DNA of 9,034 nucleotides from Clostridia bacterium (GTDB lineage: Bacteria; Bacillota_A; Clostridia; Oscillospirales; CAG-272): the NCBI GenBank assembly GCA_017935805.1, contig JAGBGV010000303.1:1-9034 (forward strand), read 5' to 3'. The position numbers and the translations under genes were made by a program. The notes under the pieces were generated by a model. That model searched no databases. It was not told the origin of the DNA and saw only the letters and a program-made list of their open reading frames with translations. Positions 1 to 5,489 of the stretch are shown in pieces (within the stretch, counting starts at the first letter, position 1; each line of letters starts with the position of its first letter).

Positions 1-31
1 GAAGGTGGCAGACGTAGTCTGACGGAAGGAG
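1..31 (+). repeat. REP-like palindromic repeat unit A (possibly cut by the window edge)
   Basis: This unit holds a small hairpin, CAGAC (9-13), loop GTA (14-16), GTCTG (17-21), inside a G-rich frame (GGTGG before it, ACGGAAGGAG after it). Its architecture matches the minus-strand reading of the unit at 74-103: G-rich flank, inverted arms around a GTA loop, then TGA(C) and GGGAG/GGAAGGAG. Short palindromic repeats of this kind are, as I recall, dispersed in many copies in Ruminococcus and Faecalibacterium genomes. Copy number cannot be judged from this window. No coding sequence overlaps it. Confidence 0.5.
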
Positions 32-73
32 CAGGCGTTACTTTGGGTTTGGATTATTTTTATTGTTCCGCAC

Positions 74-103
74 TCTCCCTCAGTCACCTACGGTGACAGC
101 TCC
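74..103 (-). repeat. REP-like palindromic repeat unit B, inverted relative to unit A
   Basis: The core is a perfect 6-bp stem, GTCACC (83-88) and GGTGAC (92-97), around a 3-base loop that reads GTA on the minus strand, the same loop as unit A. The flanks read GGAGCT and TGAGGGAG on the minus strand. Together with unit A this makes an inverted pair enclosing about 42 bases of AT-rich DNA (32-73). That is consistent with a REP/BIME-type or small MITE-like element. The pairing is seen in the sequence; the mobile-element interpretation is inference. Confidence 0.5.
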
Positions 104-123
104 CTCCCGGAAGGAGCCTTTTT
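99..123 (+). terminator. Terminator-like hairpin fused to repeat unit B
   Basis: GCTCC (99-103) pairs with GGAGC (113-117). The stem can extend inward with one C-A mismatch (TCC with GGA) to a CGG loop, and a run of five T residues follows at 119-123. On the plus strand this has the form of an intrinsic terminator for a gene to the left of the window. It overlaps the repeat, so it may instead be simply the outer arm of the repeat family. No upstream gene is visible to decide this. Confidence 0.4.
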
Positions 124-174
124 CTGTCCAAATTTGCTCGTCAATTTTCTCCTCATCGGCAATAGCCTCCAATG

Positions 175-199
175 AACCACGCGACTATCGCGTGGTTTT
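175..199 (+). terminator. Perfect 10-bp hairpin, possible rightward terminator
   Basis: AACCACGCGA (175-184) and TCGCGTGGTT (188-197) are perfectly complementary around a 3-base CTA loop. The second arm ends in TT and two more T follow, so only a short T run is present. On the plus strand it could be a terminator for a rightward gene left of the window. On the minus strand no U tract follows. It lies just beyond the leftward terminator at 211-237, so the two may insulate converging transcription. Confidence 0.4.
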
Positions 200-210
200 C
201 GGTATACAAC

Positions 211-237
211 AAAAAAACGCCTCGTTTGAGACGTTTT
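211..237 (-). terminator. Intrinsic terminator of the leftward (spoVAF) operon
   Basis: Read on the minus strand, AAAACGTCTC (237-228), loop AAAC, GAGGCGTTTT (223-214) form a 10-bp stem with one G-U pair, and the T tract continues to 211. It starts 8 bases after the stop codon of the germination gene at 245-247. This is the standard form and placement of a Rho-independent terminator closing the leftward gene cluster. Confidence 0.8.
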
Positions 238-244
238 GATTGTA

Positions 245-1672
245 TTAATACCGTTTTTTCAGGCGGAAAACCAGCCTTGCCATTGCCTTGCCGTTCCACG
301 GTATCAGCGGGTACAGATAATTACGCTTGCCGTTCACCGATTTGTTTGTTGCGGCAAGAATGATCGACACGATAACTCCTATGGCAAATCCTATCCAGTC
401 GAACAGCACCGTCAGTATCAATGTCAGGATCCGCATATACTTGAACGCATATCCAAGCTCATAATTGGACTGGGTAAAGTTGGCGATGGCTATAAATGAC
501 ATATACAGGATAACATCAGGACACAGCCAGCCAACCGTAACCGCAAAGTCTCCAAGCAAGAGACCACCTACGACGGAAAGTGAATTCGACAGCACACTCG
601 GAGTGTTGAGAGATGCCAGCTTCAATCCGTCGAGAGCAAGCTCCACAAGGATCAGCTGCAAAAAGATCGGCAGCTCCCCCGGCTCCTTTGGAATCAGGAA
701 TTTCAATGCCTCCGGCAAAATGTACTCGTGCTCAAGAGCAAGATACCATATGGGCGTGATAAACACAGTCATCCAGAAAATCAGATGACGCAGTACCCTG
801 AGATATGATCCGGTCAGCGGCGGAAAGTAATAGTCGTCAGTCTCCTGCAAGAAATCGAACAAGGTCGTAGGAAAAACCATCGCCTCCGGGCTGTTGTCGC
901 ACAGGAGAATCACTCCACCCTCGAGGATCGTCGCTGCAGCCGCATCCGGCCGTTCAGTTGAGCGAATCTTTGGAAATGGATTATACCATCTGGTCTTGAT
1001 GAGCGATTCCGTAAGGCTCTGATGCCCGAGAACCAAGGAATCTGTTTCAAGAACCTCCAGCTTCTCTGTGAGATTTTTCACATACTCACTGTCTGCCCTG
1101 CCCTCCATGTAGCAAAGCGCAAGGTCTGTGCGTGTGCTTTTTCCCACGTTCAGATACTTCACAGTCAGCTGCGGATTGCGAATACGGCGACGTATCATTG
1201 CAGTATTGCTGATCAGAGTCTCCACAAATCCGTCACGGCTGCCTCGCATGACTTTGTCGTTTTCCGGCTCATCTGTAGTCCGCGCAGGATATGTCCGCAG
1301 GTCGACAATGATAGCATTTGCATCAAATTTATCGCAGAACAGTGCTGTGCATCCGCTCATGACCATCAGCACTATCTGATCTATGGAATCTGTAACATCA
1401 ACCTCCGCAGACGTAATATGCTTATCCGCAAAGCTCTGTGCGTCTCCCGGCCGACTGTTGCCAAAATCCTTAACGCTTACCACATATGTGAGCAGTTTTT
1501 GCAGTGTTTCCCCCTTTACGAAGCCGTCAATATAGTACATCGTCAGCTCCGCATCGGCAATGAGCATTTTCTTTTTTATTATGTCAAAGTTTTCGTCAGG
1601 ACGCAGTATTCTGTCTATCTCCGCAAGGTTTTCGCGATAGTCCGCAGTCAAATTTCCCTCATGTATTTTCAT
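245..1672 (-). CDS. spoVAF: Spore germination protein, GerA/SpoVAF family
   Basis: This is a GerA-family inner-membrane protein of dormant spores. GerA-type A subunits sense germinants, and SpoVAF is the paralogue associated with DPA release and germinosome efficiency. The chosen ATG at 1672 gives 475 aa, close to B. subtilis SpoVAF. It has GGCGGAG six bases upstream, whereas the longer GTG frame (1702) has no Shine-Dalgarno. Residues 1-290 form the soluble N-terminal region with the family block EPENDKVMRGSRDGF (135-149), followed by RRRIRNPQL and GRAD, then NPFP (231-234) and RPD (241-243). Hydrophobic segments near 293-313, 336-352, 362-382, 386-399 and 413-441 form the membrane half. The C-terminus is basic. 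No B or C germinant-receptor subunit or spoVA gene is adjacent, which is unusual for either GerA or SpoVAF. Family assignment is firm; SpoVAF rather than a GerA-A subunit is probable. Confidence 0.85.
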   Translation of the reverse strand: MKIHEGNLTADYRENLAEIDRILRPDENFDIIKKKMLIADAELTMYYIDGFVKGETLQKLLTYVVSVKDFGNSRPGDAQSFADKHITSAEVDVTDSIDQIVLMVMSGCTALFCDKFDANAIIVDLRTYPARTTDEPENDKVMRGSRDGFVETLISNTAMIRRRIRNPQLTVKYLNVGKSTRTDLALCYMEGRADSEYVKNLTEKLEVLETDSLVLGHQSLTESLIKTRWYNPFPKIRSTERPDAAAATILEGGVILLCDNSPEAMVFPTTLFDFLQETDDYYFPPLTGSYLRVLRHLIFWMTVFITPIWYLALEHEYILPEALKFLIPKEPGELPIFLQLILVELALDGLKLASLNTPSVLSNSLSVVGGLLLGDFAVTVGWLCPDVILYMSFIAIANFTQSNYELGYAFKYMRILTLILTVLFDWIGFAIGVIVSIILAATNKSVNGKRNYLYPLIPWNGKAMARLVFRLKKRY

Positions 1673-1678
1673 AAAAAA

Positions 1679-1685
1679 CTCCGCC
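1679..1685 (-). promoter_or_regulatory. Ribosome binding site that fixes the spoVAF start
   Basis: The minus strand reads GGCGGAG (1685-1679), then TTTTTT, then ATG at 1672, an ideal six-base spacing. The upstream in-frame GTG (1702) and ATG (1690) lack any comparable purine-rich site, so translation most likely begins at 1672. Confidence 0.7.
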
Positions 1686-1704
1686 AACATTTCGTTATTC
1701 ACGA

Positions 1705-1734
1705 GAGTATTGACGGAGTCATGTGCTTTTATTC
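1705..1734 (-). promoter_or_regulatory. Candidate SigG-type (forespore) promoter for spoVAF
   Basis: On the minus strand, GAATA (1734-1730) fits the B. subtilis SigG -35 consensus GHATR at all five positions. After exactly 18 bases, AATACTC (1711-1705) matches CATWHTA at five of seven positions. Transcription would start near 1698, just upstream of the RBS at 1685-1679 and the ATG at 1672. Forespore expression is what SpoVAF/GerA-family genes are known for. The match is short and was found by eye, so this is a hypothesis. Confidence 0.35.
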
Positions 1735-1737
1735 AGT

Positions 1738-2871
1738 TTATTTCTTTTGATCCTGATTTTTGAAGAACTGGTAGTAGTAGCAGGGGATCATGCCGTTATA
1801 CAGCTTACGGATCTTGTCTGCCCGACGTCCGTACAGCTTCGGGAACACTTCACTTTGTGTGATAACGTATATCTGCCATTTTTCAAGTCTTGCAAATGCC
1901 ACACCCATTTCCCGATACAATGATTCTGCCTCCTCAATGGTGAGAAGTCTGTCACCGTAAGGCGGGTTTGTGACAATAGTTCCGCGCTTGCCCAGTGTGT
2001 CGATGTCAAGAGCATCCATTTTGAACACGCTTATCATGTCCGCCACTCCCGCACGCTTTGCTGATTCCTCGGCTATTCTCACACAGTCATCGTTAATATC
2101 CGTTGCATATGCTTCAAACTGTGTAGCATGATTTATCTTTGTCTCGGCCTCTTCCCTTGCCTGCGTCCATGAATCGGCAGGAAAGATGGGATATTGTTCT
2201 GCCGCAAATGAACGCTTCAACCCGGGCGCGATGTTTCTCATCATCATAGCCGCTTCTATAGCGATAGTACCGGAACCGCAGAATGGATCCCACAGCAGTA
2301 CATTCTCTCGCGGTCTTGCCAGCTTCACCATTGCCGCCGCAAGTGTCTCGCGGATAGGCGCATCAACTGTCTCGGGACGATAGCCTCTCTTATGAAGGGG
2401 TACACCTGACAAATCGATCATCAAATTCGCCTTATCCTTAAATAAGAAGAACTCAATTTTGTATCTTGTTCCTGTTTCCGGAAGACGGGTAAGTGAATAT
2501 TTATCGCCGAGTCTTACGGAGATTGCCTTTTTGATTATCTTCTGACAGTCAGGCACGGAGAAAAGCTTGCTTTTGATTGAGTGACCGCTTACCGGAAACT
2601 CGTCATCCTTGCCGATGTAATCCTCCCACGGCAGTTCCTTTGTTCCGTCGAACAACTCAGTGAAGGTAGTCGCTTCAAACGCTCCGACATGGAGATACAG
2701 TCTCTCTGCATATCGCAGATTCACACTGCATCTTGCAGCGGCATACTCGTCTCCGCGAAATGTTATTCTGCCGTCAATGTTCTCTATCCGCTCATAGCCG
2801 AGAGCCTCAATTTCTTCTCCGAGCAAGCCCTCAAGCCCGAACAGGCAAGTTGCTGTATAGTTTAGTATCAT
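1738..2871 (-). CDS. THUMP-domain class I SAM-dependent 23S rRNA (guanine-N2) methyltransferase, RlmL/YpsC type
   Basis: This cytoplasmic RNA methyltransferase, at 377 aa, is similar in size and domain order to B. subtilis YpsC and to the N-terminal RlmL half of E. coli RlmKL, which makes m2G2445 in 23S rRNA. Residues 1-50 form the N-terminal ferredoxin-like part and about 50-155 the THUMP RNA-binding domain. A PLHKRGYR linker block (158-165) follows. The Rossmann-type catalytic domain carries SAM motif I DPFCGSGTIAIEAA (195-208), acidic ATDIN (256-260) and the catalytic NPPYG (302-306) typical of N2-guanine methyltransferases. Its ATG overlaps the kinase TGA as ATGA, with GGGGA nine bases upstream, so translation is probably coupled. 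Enzyme class is very secure; the exact target guanine is inferred from the family. Confidence 0.9.
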   Translation of the reverse strand: MILNYTATCLFGLEGLLGEEIEALGYERIENIDGRITFRGDEYAAARCSVNLRYAERLYLHVGAFEATTFTELFDGTKELPWEDYIGKDDEFPVSGHSIKSKLFSVPDCQKIIKKAISVRLGDKYSLTRLPETGTRYKIEFFLFKDKANLMIDLSGVPLHKRGYRPETVDAPIRETLAAAMVKLARPRENVLLWDPFCGSGTIAIEAAMMMRNIAPGLKRSFAAEQYPIFPADSWTQAREEAETKINHATQFEAYATDINDDCVRIAEESAKRAGVADMISVFKMDALDIDTLGKRGTIVTNPPYGDRLLTIEEAESLYREMGVAFARLEKWQIYVITQSEVFPKLYGRRADKIRKLYNGMIPCYYYQFFKNQDQKK

Positions 2872-4397
2872 TTCTGGGATTCCCCGTTTCTCTTATCGTC
2901 TGCAATTCTCGGTGGGTTGGTCTTCGGCAAAGTGAATGTAAATCTGCACCACTCTCCATACTCACTTTCCACCTTGATACGTTCTCCGTGAGCCTCAATA
3001 ATCGTGCGCGAGATGTAAAGTCCAAGTCCAACACCTGTTTTGTCAAGTCCGCGGCTACGGTCGCCCTTGTAGAATCGGTCAAATACGAACGGCAGATCCT
3101 CTTTCGTAATACCCTCTCCTTCGTTGAATACGCTCACTGTAATCTTCGAACCTGTCTCCTTGATGGAGATAGAATACTTCCCCTCTGGCTTTGCAAACTT
3201 TATTCCGTTATCGCAAAGGTTGTAGAGCACCTGGTGTATCGCGTCACGGTCTGCGTTTACGAACATATTGTCACGGTCAGCATCAAACTCAACGTCAAGG
3301 TGCTTGTCCTCAAGTCTTTGCTCGGATGAGATAATGATCTCTCGTGCCATTTCACATATATCAAAGGGTGCCTTGCTGAATTTGCGCTCGCCGGCCTGGA
3401 TCTTGGTAATATCGAGCAGGCTCGACACCAAACGTGACAGCCGCTTGACTTCTGCAGAGATAACACCAAGATAGTGTGGAACTTTATCCGGCGGGATAAC
3501 ACCCTCAAGGATACTGTCGATGAATCCGGAAATAGTGGTCATAGGTGTGCGCAGGTCGTGTGACACATTTGCAATGAACAAGCGTCTCATTTCCTCGCTG
3601 TGCTGCATTGCGCTTGCCATGTTGTTAAACGCATCTGCCAGATCTGCAACCTCGTCGTTTCCACTTACAGTTACTCTTACATCAAACTGACCCGCAGCAA
3701 ATGCACGGGATGCCTTACTCATAGCGCGCAGAGGAGACACAAGCCGCTCTGTGATAAAATACACTGCCACAAGAGTAGCAAGCATGAGCCAAAGCGTTGA
3801 CATGATCATTGTTTTGATCATCGCCTCAAGCAACGTGTCCATATCGCGAGTCATTGTACAGGTCATGACAGAACCCACGATCTTTCCGTTTTCCGTGGTG
3901 ATAGCCTGCATATAATAATTATGCTTTTCAGAGAAAAATCCGTCAAGGGTACTGTTATGTGATATGGTTTTTGAATCCTTCAGCTTGTTCATTACAGTGT
4001 CAGGATATTTTCTTTCCTCTCCGGCACCAACAATTCCGTCTTCTCCCGCAAATGCGGCGTATTCCTCTTCAGCACCGCCCACAAGCTTGATATTTCCGTC
4101 TCCGTCAGATACAAATATTACCATGTTCTCCACATTGGTGGACATTGCACTGAGTACAGGCAGGATCCTGTACACCGAATCGTTCAGATAGTCGTTGAAA
4201 CTTGTCTCGCCACTATTTGAATAATCGTCGATCATGAACACTGTTGCATCGTAAGCTACGTTTTTCAGCGCTCTCTGCTTGTTATCATCGTCATATCCGT
4301 TCACAAGGATGGTGATAACCGATGTTGACAAAAATATACTTAGCAGATTTATGATCATAAATGCGGATATATATTTTACAAATACACTCTTAAACAT
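2868..4397 (-). CDS. Membrane sensor histidine kinase (HAMP, HisKA, HATPase_c)
   Basis: This is the sensor kinase of a two-component pair, partner of the regulator encoded just upstream. Start ATG 4397 (509 aa) has GGGAG five bases upstream and begins directly at the first membrane helix. A longer frame to 4496 would add 33 residues running through an intercistronic hairpin and lacks support. Layout: TM1 about 8-31; extracytoplasmic domain 33-190 with a Cache/PAS-like stretch (VIFVSDGDGNIKL, 93-105); TM2 about 195-215; HAMP 215-268 with Pro222; HisKA motif FIANVSHDLRTPM with phospho-acceptor His280; N-box with Asn393/Asn397; G1 box NEGEGI (425-430), where Asn replaces the commoner Asp; F-box around 437-443; G2 box GVGLGL (455-460). 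All catalytic elements look intact. The ligand cannot be read from the sequence. Confidence 0.93.
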   Translation of the reverse strand: MFKSVFVKYISAFMIINLLSIFLSTSVITILVNGYDDDNKQRALKNVAYDATVFMIDDYSNSGETSFNDYLNDSVYRILPVLSAMSTNVENMVIFVSDGDGNIKLVGGAEEEYAAFAGEDGIVGAGEERKYPDTVMNKLKDSKTISHNSTLDGFFSEKHNYYMQAITTENGKIVGSVMTCTMTRDMDTLLEAMIKTMIMSTLWLMLATLVAVYFITERLVSPLRAMSKASRAFAAGQFDVRVTVSGNDEVADLADAFNNMASAMQHSEEMRRLFIANVSHDLRTPMTTISGFIDSILEGVIPPDKVPHYLGVISAEVKRLSRLVSSLLDITKIQAGERKFSKAPFDICEMAREIIISSEQRLEDKHLDVEFDADRDNMFVNADRDAIHQVLYNLCDNGIKFAKPEGKYSISIKETGSKITVSVFNEGEGITKEDLPFVFDRFYKGDRSRGLDKTGVGLGLYISRTIIEAHGERIKVESEYGEWCRFTFTLPKTNPPRIADDKRNGESQK

Positions 4398-4422
4398 ATT
4401 CGCTCCCAAATTAAATTGAGTA

Positions 4423-4450
4423 AGGGGCTGACGACTGTTCATCAACCCCT
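4423..4450 (-). promoter_or_regulatory. Intercistronic hairpin between response regulator and kinase
   Basis: On the minus strand, AGGGGTTGA (4450-4442) pairs with TCAGCCCCT (4431-4423) over nine pairs (one G-U) with a 10-base loop. It starts 9 bases after the regulator stop and ends 25 bases before the kinase ATG. The following sequence is AT-rich but has no clean U run, so it is better read as an attenuator, mRNA processing or stability element than as a full terminator. Such an element could make more regulator than kinase. Confidence 0.5.
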
Positions 4451-4459
4451 GCTTTAATA

Positions 4460-5152
4460 TTACTGGATAAGCTCGAATTTGTAGCCAACGCCCCAAACAG
4501 TCTTAAGCGTCCACTTATCGGAAACACCTTCAAGTTTTTCGCGAAGTCTCTTAACGTGAACGTCAACTGTACGGGAGTCACCGAGATAGTCAAATCCCCA
4601 AACCTTGTCGAGAAGCTGGTCTCTGGTGAATACGCGGTTGAAATTGGATGCAAGGAAGTAGAGAAGCTCAAGTTCCTTCGGGGGAATGTCAACTGCCTTA
4701 CCGTTGAGCTTCAGCTCGTACTTATTCTTGCTGATCTCGATATTCTCAAACTTGATAGTCTCGTCGTCGCTCTGGTTGTCATGAGCGGAGTAACGGCGAA
4801 GAACTGCCTTGATTCTTGCAGAAAGCTCCTTCATGTCAAAGGGCTTAACGACAAAGTCATCCGCACCAAGCTCAAGACCTACTACCTTGTCGAGAACCTC
4901 GTCCTTCGCTGTGATCATGATAACAGGCTTTGAAGAGATAGCTCTGATCTCGCGGCAAACCTGATTACCGTCCTTGTTCTTGGGAAGCATAAGATCGAGA
5001 AGCACCAGATCAGGCTCATACATCTTAAAGTAGCTGATACCCTCGATACCGTCACCGGCAGTCTTTACTTCATATCCTTCATTTTCAAAATAAAACTTTA
5101 ACAGATCGCAAATATTGGGATCATCATCGATAACAAGAAGCTTTGTTCCCAT
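4460..5152 (-). CDS. DNA-binding response regulator, OmpR/PhoB family
   Basis: This transcription factor is controlled by phosphorylation from the neighbouring kinase. ATG 5152 gives 230 aa and is preceded by GAGGAAAG; a GTG five codons earlier (5167) lies upstream of that Shine-Dalgarno core and is unlikely. Receiver domain 1-120: acidic pocket Asp9-Asp11, phospho-acceptor Asp53 in LVLLDLMLP, switch Thr81, and Lys103 in VVKPF. The loop after Pro57 reads KNKDG, one residue longer than the usual GMDG or KKDG. The C-terminal winged helix (about 130-230) is complete, with PKELELLYFL, the recognition-helix region TVDVHVKRLREKL and the wing WGVGYKF. It is the first gene of the leftward cluster, 62 bases before the kinase. 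The regulon and signal are unknown; PhoB/PhoP, ResD or WalR-like roles cannot be told apart here. Confidence 0.93.
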   Translation of the reverse strand: MGTKLLVIDDDPNICDLLKFYFENEGYEVKTAGDGIEGISYFKMYEPDLVLLDLMLPKNKDGNQVCREIRAISSKPVIMITAKDEVLDKVVGLELGADDFVVKPFDMKELSARIKAVLRRYSAHDNQSDDETIKFENIEISKNKYELKLNGKAVDIPPKELELLYFLASNFNRVFTRDQLLDKVWGFDYLGDSRTVDVHVKRLREKLEGVSDKWTLKTVWGVGYKFELIQ

Positions 5153-5185
5153 TTTTTCTTTCCTCACTATTCTATGTAAATTTTA

Positions 5186-5214
5186 ATTAACCGTTCTACA
5201 CCAACAATTGTAAA
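5186..5214 (-). promoter_or_regulatory. Candidate promoter of the response regulator operon
   Basis: On the minus strand, TTTACA (5214-5209), a 17-base spacer and GTTAAT (5191-5186) form a moderate housekeeping promoter. The -35 matches five of six positions and the -10 four of six. It lies about 34 bases before the ATG at 5152. The weak -10 and the direct repeat just upstream suggest an activator-assisted promoter. Confidence 0.45.
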
Positions 5215-5221
5215 TCATCTA

Positions 5222-5238
5222 TATGAAGTTAGTATGAA
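5222..5238 (-). promoter_or_regulatory. TTCATA direct repeat with 11-base period, candidate response regulator operator
   Basis: On the minus strand TTCATA occurs at 5238-5233 and again at 5227-5222, with an 11-base repeat period, ending seven bases upstream of the -35 candidate. PhoB/PhoP-class regulators bind tandem half-sites of this shape (TTNACA-like, about one helical turn apart). Its position suggests autoregulation by the regulator encoded directly downstream. That link is inference from spacing and location. Confidence 0.4.
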
Positions 5239-5316
5239 CAGCAGGTGATGGAAATATAAAATAATGCTGTTTTTAACATTAAATAATTTTTTATCCAAAG
5301 AATCCCTCAATAATAC

Positions 5317-5345
5317 TTGAATATACGGGGAAAAAAGTGTATAAT
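5317..5345 (+). promoter_or_regulatory. Housekeeping (SigA-type) promoter of ychF
   Basis: TTGAAT (5317-5322), a 17-base spacer and a perfect TATAAT (5340-5345) make a near-consensus promoter. Transcription would start near 5352, leaving an AT-rich leader of about 138 bases before the ychF ATG at 5490. A weaker second candidate, TTGTCA (5410-5415), 16 bases, TATTAC (5432-5437), lies closer to the gene. The promoter probably also serves lgt and folD, as no good internal promoter was seen between these genes. Confidence 0.7.
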
Positions 5346-5489
5346 AAAAGGGATTGATGCTGTACTGTATTTCCATTAATTATATATATTATAAAAAAAG
5401 TGGAGCAGTTTGTCAATATTTTATCAAAAATTATTACGAATTCCATCTTTTGAGAAAGGATTTGCTGAATCTCACAGCAGGAAAATATA

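Noticed and set aside
1..244. CRISPR array or tRNA in the left intergenic segment
   Set aside because: Only two related palindromes in opposite orientation are present, with no regular spacer pattern and no cloverleaf. REP-like repeats and terminators explain the hairpins.
1699..1722. Seven-codon leader ORF (ATG 1722) whose TGA overlaps the GTG at 1702
   Set aside because: It would matter only if translation began at the GTG. The better start is ATG 1672, and no RBS fits this leader convincingly.
1022..1750. Plus-strand open frame of 242 codons opposite the germination gene
   Set aside because: It is antisense to a conserved, well-supported CDS. Its translation is Cys/His-rich with no recognisable domain and it has no clear RBS. 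It is a shadow frame.
2733..3329. Plus-strand open frame of 198 codons across the kinase/methyltransferase junction
   Set aside because: Antisense to two conserved genes, no family resemblance and no RBS.
4397..4496. N-terminal 33-residue extension of the kinase
   Set aside because: It overlaps the end of the regulator gene and passes through the intercistronic hairpin. ATG 4397 has a good GGGAG site and starts at the first membrane helix.
245..5152. A novel signalling-germination system formed by regulator, kinase, methyltransferase and germination gene
   Set aside because: Only adjacency supports it. The methyltransferase has a housekeeping role and the germination gene has its own candidate promoter. 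Conservation of the order would be needed first.
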